This document shows positions 1 through 11,500 of a stretch of DNA of 39,672 bases, piece by piece (position 1 is the first letter of the stretch; each line of letters opens with the position of its first letter). This stretch comes from Helochares maculicollis (taxonomy: Eukaryota; Arthropoda; Insecta; Coleoptera; Hydrophilidae). Below the pieces are notes generated by a model, which searched no databases, was not told where the DNA came from, and worked only from the letters and a program-made list of their open reading frames with translations. The translations under genes and the position numbers were made by a program. The stretch lies in assembly GCA_033557835.1 (NCBI GenBank), contig JAWQRO010000405.1, positions 1 through 39,672 on the forward strand, in the 5' to 3' direction.

Positions 1-2544
1 ATATCATTTAATAAAATGTTTATACACTATAAAAAAATCGTGTTTCATTTTCACAAAAAAAAAAAACGAAATTACTTTCCGAACAACCCAATATTTGAAG
101 TTTCAACGCTAGAAACGGGCTTTTTATCAAAAAGTTTTATTACAAAAATTGCAATTTTTAGCAATATTTTCGCCGGAGATGCTGTAGAATGAAGAATTGC
201 TGGGAATAACGCACTTACGCGTAGTTTTAAATTCAATTATCGTGCCAAAAAGTAGAAAAAAGTATCATAATTAAAAAACAATTATTACCGCTTAATATCG
301 CAGTAATTTGTATCACTTACAAGTGAACTTAATAGCTCAGTGGGACGATACTCGCTTCCTATTGCTAAGGTCCGGGGTTCGATTCTGACCGCCGGCGTTT
401 TTACTTTTTTTGCTACAATTGATTTTAAATCAAATTGCTGATTCTGGGGGGTATAAAATAAACAATAGTGAAACATTTCTTTACAACAACAGAAAAATTA
501 AGCGTTGTTATAAAATTATATTAGTAGCGCGTAAAATATTAGATTTGAAAATGAAAATTGGTTAAAAACATTTGACGAGCGCCGACTGATATTTTGCACG
601 TATATGGATGCACTTTAAATCGTTCGCTGCCGCTTCTTCTTCTTCAATTGCAGTCGGCGGCGATTCTCAATATCGGTTTCGCTTGTTAGGTTATGAGATC
701 ACACTTTTAAATTAGACAATAATTCAGGTTAAGAAGCTTTCGATCTTGCAAGTTTTAAAGAAAATGTTTGGCTGGCACTTGAAAAAGTGCATTTATGTAT
801 AGTTTTAGCGCGAAATTATGGAAATTGAAACTTTTGGTTTTTCTTTTTGCATCGCATGTAAGTGTTTGTAGTTTTGTAATTATTAATCGCATGTATTTAT
901 ATGTAGTACATATATTTATACGGGAATGTATATTGCACATTACGTAAAGTTATATTAAAAATGTCACCTTAACTGCAAAGTATTGAGTATTAGTTTGCCA
1001 ACCATTGTTTCATCTGTAGAGTATTTTGGTCTTTAGTCAATACGGGTGACTCATTTAGGCCATGTTTACAAGCACTGCAAAATTGTTTGGCCGAAATAAA
1101 GATTTTAGTTTGCGTCCTTGCCTAAATAGTGTTTCATCTACGTTCATACTGTTTAGCCTAGACTGTTCCTCGTCTAAACAATCTGGGCAATGTGGAGTGT
1201 GTGTTATCGAATCGAGACAGTTTGTCTCCGAATCGGAGATTTTATTTTGTGGCCGAAACGAAGTAGTCCGAGGCAATTCAGTCCAGTTTTGCATAAATTA
1301 CGGCCGCCGCACGTGTTTACAGGAATATAAAGGATTCGGGCTAATTTTTCCTCTTTCATAATAAAAGTGAATAGAAGGCCGCACGTTTTGAGGATTTCGC
1401 CCATTGAAAGCTGGCTTAGCTTAGAGCGCAGAGTGCAGAATGATTTTTTCCTCTGTCCATTGTCCGCTTCGAAAACAGGTTCGGAAATTTGGAATAAGGG
1501 TTGCGAATAGTGGTGCATTCCCTCGTCCATCCGATCCTGATCCTGTTTTACCCGTTTTGTTGGCCAGGAACGACGAAAAAAAATACTGCGTATTCCTTTT
1601 TGGCCGAGCGTAAAGTGGTGATTACAATTAACGGGCCGCTCGCTTCCATTCCATATTTCTTCCTAAATAATCTCCGGAGGGCGATTTTCGCAGTGGTCGC
1701 CGCACCCTGCGACCCTCCGCTCCGTAAAACCTTGTCCCTGCCCTTCAATGGCGGCACTCGCAATTAAACGTGATCTTGACATTGGAGAGACGATCCCCTT
1801 TCCCTTTCAAACTGCAAAGCTACCGCTCGGCAAGGGCAGTTTGCGTATTCCGTAAGATTTCGGAAAGTATCTCCATCTCGCGCTAACGAAATATCTCGAC
1901 ATTAAAAGTGATTAAATATTTTTAGAGAGTACTCGTAAGAGGCGCCGAGAAAGCGCTCCCGACCCGATTTTCCCCTAAAAGCGACGAACAACTAGACTGA
2001 TATTAAATTATTCTTTAACCGGGTAAAAAGCCCCGACATTCCACTGTTTAATCTCGAGATAATTCGAGGATTACGCTTTCGGCCCTTAATTTAATTAACC
2101 CCGAAAAAGTAATTATAAATCAATTAATGTAGACAATTTGCCCCTTTAAAAGCTTTTCTCTCTTTATTTATTCACTTAGTTATTTATTGCAGCTGTAGCT
2201 GTAGTTTATCGTATAAATCATGAGATAAATGAGTTGTGACGACCTCTCGGTTTGGAATAATAAAATGCTTCGATTCGATTGCGAGGTAACAGAGCGTGAA
2301 CTCGCCACTTACCCTGAAGTTTATTCTATTTTGCAATTCGGAGTGGATTGCATAAATAAAAATTTGGAGCGTCTCCACTCAACATTCCCGTATTTGCCTA
2401 AAGATAAATCTACATAAGTACCTTATGTGCAATACTTTGGTTTTTTTTCAGTAAAATACATCCGTAGCAAATCTCTAATATTCAACGCTTTGCAATGAAT
2501 TAATTTTTTAAATGTAAATCCATTACTAAAATATCCACGTTTAC
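1..2544. other. No gene recognised
   Basis: Apart from the tRNA-like stretch at 325-396, I see only short unrelated ORFs (up to about 108 codons) overlapping on both strands in 1050-1770, a GC-richer patch without a recognisable domain or splice pattern. Confidence 0.5.
325..396 (+). tRNA. tRNA-like sequence, degenerate (tRNA pseudogene or SINE head)
   Basis: A 72-base stretch has a good A box (TAGCTCAGTGGG, 333-344) and B box (GGTTCGATTCT, 376-386) at tRNA spacing, with T runs after it that could stop Pol III. The acceptor ends (GAACTTA and CGCCGGC) do not pair and the T stem is broken, so it is not a working tRNA. A three-pair anticodon stem would present TGC (Ala) with U33 in place. Confidence 0.4.
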
Positions 2545-4460
2545 AACGTAAATCAAATCTAAGCCGGTAAAGTCCCACTCCCGGTGTTTCAATTTGTGCG
2601 GAACTTCTTGCTGCAGCTAATTTTACAATGTTTAGCGTTTTTGTAGCACTATTATAACATTTTTTCTTCCAAGGCCCACTAAAATTGGAATTTTCAAAAT
2701 TTTAAAAATGGCACTTCCGGTGCTCTGATCTTGTTGAAAATTAGTATCTGTCAGTTTTGTGTGATATTTAAGATGTGCACGAAATTTCAATCCCATAGAT
2801 TAATTTTAAAGACTAGTTTACTTGAAAAAATTTCAATACTGTGTTAGTAAGCAGGTACTTCCAGTAGTCCTACATGCCTCAAAAATTGATGCAAATCTAA
2901 GTTTTTGCGATAATAGCCGTATGCCAAAATTCATCGCTCCACCTCAAACGGTCTCACGGCTAGCGTGTCACACACAGAGACAAAATGCCAAAAACTATCA
3001 AAATGGATTCCCTTCACTATACTTCGTATAATAAATACGGGAATGTAAAAATCCATTTTAAGCATCAAGTCCCACTTCCGGTGTTTGAATTTGCACAGAA
3101 CTACTTTCTATAGCTAATTTCCCATTTTTAGCATTTTTGTAATTTTTTTTCCAAGGCCTACTAAAATTGGAATTTTCAAAATTATAAAAATGACACTTCC
3201 GGTGCTCAGATCTTGTTGAAACTTTGTATCTGTCAGTTTTTTGTGATATTTAAAATGATAAGGGTCTAATTTTAGAGTATAATTTATAACTAAGCAATGA
3301 AAATTGTGCTGGTAAAGTCCCACTTCCGGTTTTCAAATTTACACGGAACCATTTGTTATTGCTATATTTTCGATGCTAAGCAGTTTTGAAACATTTTTCT
3401 AAATTTTTTATTCCAAGGCCTACTAAAATTAGAATTTTCAAAACTATAAAAATAGCACTTCCGGTGCTTCGATTATGTTGAAAAATTGTATCTGTCAGTT
3501 TTTTGCGACATTTAAGATGTGTACGAAATTTCATTCTGATAGTTTAATTTTAAAGACTAGTTTACTTGAAAAACAGTAAAAACTGTGTAGGTAAGCAGGT
3601 ACTTCCGGCAGTTCTATATGCTTAAAATGTCAATGCAGATCTAAGTTTTTTCGATAATGGCCGTACGTCACATTTCATCGCTCCATCTCAAACGGTGTAA
3701 ATAGTATGATATACGGGAATGTAAAAATCCCTTCCAAGCCAGTAAAGTCCCACTTCCTGTGTTTTAATTTGCAAGGAACTACTTTTTGTAGCTAATTTTT
3801 CAATGCTTAGCACTACTGTAACATTTTTTATTCCAAGGCCTACTAAAATTGGAATTTTCAATATTTTAAAAATGGCACTTCCGGTGCTCCGATCTTGTTG
3901 AAAATTAGTATCTGTCAGTTTTATGTGATATTTAAGATGTGCACGAAATTTCAGTCCCATAGCTTAATTTTAAAGACTAGTTTACTTGAAAAAATTTCAA
4001 TACTGTGTTGGTAAGCAGGTACTTCCGGTAGTCCTACATGCCTCAAAAGTTGATACAGATCTAATTTTTTGCGATAATACCCGTATGTCAAATTTCATCG
4101 CTCCATCTCAAACGGTGTAAGTAGTATAGTATACGGGAATGTAAAAATCCCTTCTAAGTCAGTAAAGTCCCACTTCCGGTGTTTTAATTGACAAGGAACT
4201 ACTTTTTGTAGCTAATTTTACAATGTTTAGCATTTTTGTAGCAGTATTGTAAGATTTTTTATTCCAAGGCCCACCAAAATTGGAATTTTCAAAATGATAA
4301 AAATGGCGCTTCCGGTGCTCCGATCTTGTTGAAACTTTGTTTCTGTCACTTTTGCGTTATATTTAAGATATGCACAAAATTTCAAAGCGATAACTTAATT
4401 TAAACGTATAGTTTAGTTGAAAATTTTTAAAACTGTGTAGGTAAATAGGCACTTCTGATG
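2545..4460 (+). repeat. Repeat A array 1 (plus orientation)
   Basis: Four to five partly deleted units in direct orientation. Landmarks recurring in order: AAAGTCCCACTTCCGGT, CCAAGGCCTACTAAAATTGG, GGCACTTCCGGTGCTCCGAT, TGATATTTAAGATGTGCACG, GGTACTTCCGG, and a palindromic end (ACTATACTTCGTATAGT) then ACGGGAATGTAAAAA. The AAAGTCCCAC landmark recurs near 2567, 3064, 3315, 3743 and 4165. Noncoding. Confidence 0.85.
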
Positions 4461-4490
4461 GTCTCTCTCTCTCTCACACACACACATAGA
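4461..4490 (+). repeat. (CT)n(CA)n microsatellite
   Basis: TCTCTCTCTCTC followed by ACACACACACA at the 3' edge of repeat A array 1. Confidence 0.8.
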
Positions 4491-5176
4491 CTAGTTTTTT
4501 CAATGTTTCTTCGCAGTTCGAGGTTATGGTGTGAATTTTCCTCGCTATCTTCCACCATGGGCATGTTAATGGCACTTTTTTCACTTGCCAATACTGCATG
4601 GGTCGATTTGTCATGTTTTTACATTCTTGTGCTACTATTCTAAGACGACAAAGACGAGGCCTCAGACCATTTTGACCATTGATGGCACACAGTCTGTCAA
4701 TGCATGTCTTCAATGTTAAAGTAAACTACTCGTTAGAAAAATCTGTCGAGTTGAAACTTTGCACACACCTGGAAGAACCATACTTTATACATCGAAAACA
4801 TGGCCAAGGTCTGTATTTCCATTTCTATCAGTTCCAATACTTACTGTAGGCATTTCAGAATACATCAAGAAACCAGTAAGCCTCGCTTACTCAGCACAAA
4901 ATTGTTCATTTTCTCTATAATTAGCCTTGATTTTTCGTCCAATTTTCAATCATAATTTCTTCTGCGCCTCTTTGATCGCTACTGTGGTATCTTTAGTTTG
5001 CAAGCTTATCATTCTGCTGCCCTCATGGTGTTGTTTCTCACTTTCCTTAGATTAGCCTATATCAGGGTAAGACAGAGGATGCCAAGCTAGGTTAGTCGGC
5101 TCTAGGCTCAGGTCGGGATATTGGGAGATGACGAAAGGCAGGTGAGATCAGGCAAAACCGAACTTAAAAAGAATAA
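4491..5176. other. No gene recognised
   Basis: A minus-strand ORF of 79 codons (4474-4713) with a K/R/C-rich product looks like decayed transposon coding sequence but matches nothing I can name. Confidence 0.3.
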
Positions 5177-5569
5177 TTTATTGCTTCTTCAAACATCACA
5201 ATGGCAGTTTTTAAAATATTTTTTCTTAAAACTTCTAAATAGAAAATATAGCGGCACCTCGAAGGGTTGCCGTCGCATCGAAAATATCTGTTGCTCTGCT
5301 ATTTCTTCCAAGGTATATACAAACCACATAAATAAATTAGGATAAAATCAAACAAGAGAGATAAAACAAATAAATACTTCTAAATACATAAGGTACAAAA
5401 TATGACTAAAAACCTCGTGGCATGGTGTGACGTAAGGTGATTCTCGTGAGCAAGCGTTCAATGTACAGCTAATCGGTATCCAAAAATATAATTCAAGCTC
5501 CACTAGGCACAAGAGGTTGGCACTTACATCCTAAATCGGCCCGACCTAATTGGTCAGTCCCTCCGCTAG
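5177..5569 (-). other. Probable Hey 3' UTR with poly(A) signal
   Basis: Downstream of the Hey stop on the minus strand there is no further ORF. An AATAAA hexamer lies at 5182-5177 (TTTATT on the plus strand), about 390 bases after the stop. The UTR extent is inferred from this signal alone. Confidence 0.45.
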
Positions 5570-8500
5570 TCAATATGCCACTTCCGCACCCCAGGGCCTG
5601 TAAGGTTTCATCCCTTGGGAGGTCGGAATGCTTTGGTTGTAATTTTGGTGGTGACTCGACGTGGGGATGGAGAAGGTGTTCACCGGGTACTGGTGCGGGC
5701 TGTAGCCCAGGGCCGTGGAGGTCGTCGTCGTCAGAGGCGTCAGGACGGCGGAAGATCTCGCGGAGGTGTCTCCTGACGACACGACGGTCGGCTGGGCGCA
5801 GGAGGTGGAAATGTCGAAGTGGGACAGTTCGTGCATGTTTTGGTGGTGCAAAGGCCCCGGGGGCGGAGGAGGCGGCTGATGGGGCAGGTTCGGGATGGAT
5901 CCGTGGTTGGCGGCCGGGGAGGGCGGAAGGGGGTTGAGCGGCGGATAGGAATTGGGAGCGGTGTAGGTCCAGGGAGTGGAAGCGGCCTGTTTGGTGGCCA
6001 GCTCCCTTTGGGCGGCGCAGCATTGGAGGTGCGACATGAGGCGAAGCCTCAAGGGATTCTGCACGTCGAGGCCTTCGATTCGCTCCAAGTAGCGGGTGAC
6101 TTCCGCGACGCACTCCCTGAAGCCCATCCCGTGGTAATCCATGGCGTACTTGTGGGGATCGTAGGCGAAGGAGTCCCAACCTGCAAATAAAGACGAAATA
6201 AAGATGAATCGGGTCGTAACAGAGCGAAAGAGGTGGAAGGGAGCGAGACAAGTCGAACGCAGATGTGTAGCCCCTATTTGTAGTGAAATGCAGGTGAACG
6301 AAGGGTTAGGAGCTGACGCGTGGGAACCGCAGGCCACCAGGTGAAAGGGTGTCCGTGGGAACCGAACGAATCACCGATCTCTGATAAACGCGACGGCAAC
6401 AGGTCGATATGCGACCATATGGTTTCGCCTCTGAACACGCATCGTTTAACTTTGTATCGCAGAACCGACCCGGGGCACCGATATTCGGACGATTCGCAGT
6501 AGGCGCCGCTTACGTTTCGTACGCAAACAATGGATCTGGCCGAGAAGCGAAGCTAGATCATAGAAAATGCAATCAAAATGATGGTGTGTCTTCTTTACAA
6601 CAATTCTAGAAGTTAGATCCCGATTGGTGTCGAAATAAAAGTTGTATTTTTGGGGCATTTAGATTTATTTATGCCAACTGTCACCTGTCACTTCTTTCGT
6701 TGTTTAACTTCCTTCGTTCCATGGCCCACTACGGTCACTTCCCTACGTTACACTATTATGTGTCCGTCATCTGAGCAGCTCCTCGTATCTGGATGACTTT
6801 CCAGAAAGACCCCCCAGAATAGATCTCGTATATTTGAGGTAACTGCATATTTGAAAGTTTTATCAAACGATTCGATTACGCGAAAAGTCATCCGAGTAGT
6901 TCAGTTCCTAGAGCAAGACTCACAGTTTGCCCATGGAGGAAGGAAGATTCTTGCAGTGAAACTAATTTTTCCGGAAGACGATTATTGGTAGCTTACAATT
7001 CAGTAATTGTAAATAATGGGTGTATGTCAATTAGACTATACAATTTGGCTGTATTTTCTGTGATTTACCAGGAGAACTTGGAGTAAGCAGACATTCTCTA
7101 TTGCAAGTCGTTGCACCTTTTCACCATACAAAATTATGTAGATTTACAAGCGCTCAATATTACATTTTTTAAGGAAAATTTTTGCAAGGATTGCGTAAAA
7201 TTAATAAAAACAGCGGATAGTACAGTTATATACAGCCTGTTTCAAAATTAAGTTACAAAACTTAAAGGGGGGGTAGACAACAAATAATAAGCGATAGGTT
7301 TTTGTTTGCATTTCGGGGCATAATTAGTAACCGAGAATTTAATTACATGTACATGTTAAGAGCCACTGGCGGAATTCCCTATGACTCCTTGGTCGCAAAC
7401 AGACGAATTTTATCGGTATTTCAAAGAATCGCCTCCTTGTTTACGCTTAAAGCACCTGGACTCGAAACTGACGAAATGATAGTAACAAACCCTCGTTGAA
7501 AAGAACTTAAGGCGAGCGAAAAAAGTTAACAGCGCAATAAATTTCAACCGAAGAGGAACAACAAGCGCCACATGTTTGGCCGGATTGCGTTCATTTCAAT
7601 TTTTAATACATTATCTACCATTACGTAAGTTAGCCAAACTTTTCTTTATGTCTTACGCAAAGAAAGACTACTGATTTGCAAACCATCTGAACTTGCTAAG
7701 CACGAAACAACAAAACCCATCATTTTATTGTAAACAAGGTGATAAAAATGAAAGCAGATGCCTATCAAAAACGCAAAGCGCAAGAAATTTACAACGACAG
7801 ACGCAAGAAAAGCGGTGCATGTTTTTCTGGTGTCCCAATAACATGAATTTGTACTATTAATTGTGATAGCAATTGATTGTATTTAGTAGCATTCGAATTT
7901 GAACGATAAAGAATATCGACAATTATTGTTTAGTTTGCGATGTATGATGTAACCACCCTTCTTGCGATGTGATGGTAATATTAAGCGATGTTCTTTCGAG
8001 GTCACGTTCGATCACCAGTTGAAAAAACAACGCGCTCGAATAAAATTTTACTGGAATGGTTGTTTATGTTCTTTTTTCTGTCTTTATTAGGAAGGTTTTG
8101 TGTTCGTGAAATAGTTTTATCTCGTGATTATGACGGATATAACGCTTTGTTTTGATTGTGATGCCGGTATTTTTAAACGTTCTGTTTTAAATGATTCGAA
8201 AAAACGCGGAGCTATTAAATTTGACTGCAATGGTTTTTTATATCTGTTTCTCTTTGATAAGGACGGTTTTGCGTTGATGGAAAAATTGAATCTCGAGGTT
8301 TTGAAGGATCTAACGACGTGTTTGATTATGACGCCGTGTGTTAGGGGGACCGGAAAGTAATGTCGTTTCTGTGCATGTCGATATTTGATTGTCATTTGGT
8401 AGCTCATTACGTACTTGGAAGGCGTGTCAAAGAGATTTTGAGGTTATTGTATCATATTTGCTTCTGATTAATTAAGTATTAGACTGCAATTTGGGGCGAA

Positions 8501-11500
8501 ATGGGGGGCCAATACCACAAGAGCATATCCGGCATTGGATGCTTTTTGAGTTTCGCAAGGGTAATACCGCAACTGCTGCGACTAAAAACATTTGCCATGT
8601 TTATCCAAGCACATTGGACGTTCGATAATGCCAAAGATGGTTCTCCAAGTTCAGATCAGGCAATTTTGATCTCTCGGATCAGGATCCATCGATCAGAAAG
8701 ACCAACAACATTAGATAACGACGTGCTAAGGGCAAAAGTGGAAGCAAGTCCATGTCAAACAATTAAGGAACTTTCAAAAAGTCTTAACCGACTCGGTCAA
8801 CCATCCAAGAACATTTGCCGCAGGTTGGAATAATAAGCAGAGCTGGTGTTTGGGCCCCCATAATCTATCCGAACAGAATAAAGCCAACCGGTCCATCACG
8901 TGCAACGTATTGCTTCAACGACATCGTACAGATCCATTTTTTGATCGCTTGATCACTGGAGACGAAAAATGGGTCCTGTAGGACAATCCGAACCGCAAAA
9001 GGAAGTGGCTCGGCCGAAATGAATTACCACGAACTACTGCAAAGCCGGGTTTACACCCCAAAAAAGCACTTCTGTGTGTTTGGTGGAATATATGAAGTGT
9101 TAAAACCCGGACAAACTGTTAATGCAGATGTCTATTGTGAACAATTGGAACGAATAAACCGGCCTTTGATTAAAAAGTATCCGGCAATTGTCAACAGAAA
9201 AGGAGATATTCTGCAACATGACAATGCAAGACCGCCGCACTGTGCAAAACGGACCTTAGACAAAATTAACGAATTGGGGTGGGAGGTACTGCCTCACCCA
9301 CCGTACTCGCCCGATATTGCACCCTCGGATTACCATTTATTGCGATCGCTGCAACATTGGCTTAGTGGCAAAAAATTAGAACATTTTGATGATGTCCAAA
9401 ATGTTATCTCGACATATTTTACAGAACAACCGATTGATTTTTACCGCTCCGGCATTGAAAACTTGTGTACCAGGTGGCAAAAGGTTGTTGGTAACGAAGG
9501 TGAATATATTGTTGATTAGAAATAAAAACATGTTCAAAATGTAGTCGTGTGAATTTAACTTAAGGAAACAACACTACTTTCCGGCCCCCCTAATATTTAA
9601 GTAGTCATCAAATTTTAACGATAAAGAATGTCGACAATTAAGTTATTCAGTTTGCGATGTATGATGTAACCACCCTTCTTGCGGTGGTAATATAAAGCCA
9701 TATTCTGTCGAGTTAAAAAAAACAACGCGCTCAAATAAAATTTTACTTAAATGGTTGTTTGCGTTCTTTTTTCTGCCTTTATGTCTTTATTAGGAAGGTT
9801 TTGTGTTCGTAAAATAATTTTATCTTTTGATTATGATGGATCATACGCTTTGTTTTGATGCTGGTATTTTTAAACGTTCTGTTTTAAATGATTCGAAAAA
9901 ACGCGGAGCTATAAAATTTGACTTCAATTGTTATTTATTTCTGTTTCTCTTTGATAAGGACGGTTTTGCGTTCATGAAAAAATTGAATCTCGAGGTTTTG
10001 AAGGATCTAACGACGTGTTTGATGGTGATGCCGTTATTTTTGTAGCAATAACGGTGCCTGCATTATATTCTTTAACCCAGCATGGTCTATCGGCATCATT
10101 TTAATTATGCCAGGAGTCTCAAATTAGTCAAATTTGCAACATTTCTATTATACTTAGAAAATAGCAGGTCGTGGTCACATTGGCGTTCTTAGCGTTAAGT
10201 ATTGAAAATTAATTCTGCAAGACCCGTATAAACGAAAGTCTCCTTATTTTACTTTTAGAAAATAACTCGTGCAAAATCCCTACATTTAAAAATGATCGGT
10301 TAATATTTTTGCGATAATTTTTCTTCCGCGAACTTTTTTGTTCTGAGACTTTTTAATTAACGAGCTTCGCACAAGAATAACAAAAACCTGGAACTTCGTT
10401 GAAATCGGTTCAGTTCTGGCGCACACACGCACGCGCAAACATCAAATTCAAGTGATCGCCAGACCGATTATCAAACGCGGCAATTTTAAAACTACCCAAT
10501 ATTACACAGACCAAGCCGCTCTATCCGTGTAAGAAAGTAAACAAACGAATATTCTCTCCCTCTCCAACCAACTACGGTCTCAATTGGCCGTAAATTAGAT
10601 CATCAAAGCGTGCCATGCTCAATAAAAACGCTTTCAAGACGTCTAATTTGGTATGCTCGCAAGAAATGTAGTGTTACTATTTATTAACTATCCAGTGTGC
10701 AAGTAAACACCGACATTCCAACTCAGTAAGCTTTTGTTTGAATGCCTTACTGTGATTGGCGGCCGAGATATTCACGTCATTTTAATCGAGATGAAGAAAG
10801 TTGTGTTCAATTGACAGCCGCCGTTCGTGGATTTGAAATAATTAGCGCTACTGCGTATACGCCGAATCGGTAGTGACCCGAGGGACTATTATTGGCAACT
10901 ACTGTCCGTTGTTCGTTCGCGCTGAAACAACAGGAAACGAACTTCGTTAGCAGAGGTGGCTGAGTCGCTTAACCGCGCCACAACACCGCCGTGGAAATAC
11001 ACTTGTTGGTCAACAGGTGTTCACGACTTCCTCTTCAGATTTCATGGGAAACACAACGGCCACTTTAGAATCTATCGTTGTGTGACTTATTTAGAAACGA
11101 CCAAAAATTAAATCAACTCGCCTACGTCATACCGACGGAGATCACTTACGTGACAGCTACGAAACTTACCTTTGGCGTGAATCATTTTCAAGTGATCGAC
11201 GGTCATCTGCAGGATTTCCGCTTTCTCCAGCTTTGCAGATCCTTGCTTTTCGAAGGCGCTTGGCACAAGGCGCTTCAACTCGGACAGCGAAGTGTTGATG
11301 CGATCGCGACGCTTCTTCTCTATAACTCCGCGCCTCTTCTTCCTGGACAGCATCTGACAGCTCTCCGCGTCGTCCAGAGATGTACACCTACAAAACAAAG
11401 CACCCGCCATTTACCAATTGGTCAAAACAGCCCTTTGAGCAGATACTGCTGTTATCGGAACGCGGTTTGCTAACAAATACTGCAAGTGCGAGAACATTCT

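Larger units (their letters stand above)
6181..7879. other. 3' part of Hey intron 2, no gene recognised
   Basis: Holds the two Su(H)-type sites near 6320-6362 and otherwise only short ORFs (for example 7302-7499) without recognisable features. Confidence 0.5.

Noticed and set aside
5575..6190. Plus-strand Gly/Arg-rich ORFs opposite Hey exon 3
   Set aside because: They are shadows of the GC-rich Pro/His/Ser-coding Hey exon with no recognisable domain.
10945..11040. tRNA-Leu/Ser-like stretch (GAGGTGGCTGAGTCGCTTAA)
   Set aside because: Only the D-arm resembles a class II tRNA; the B box is poor (GGTGTTCACGACTTCC) and no acceptor stem pairs.
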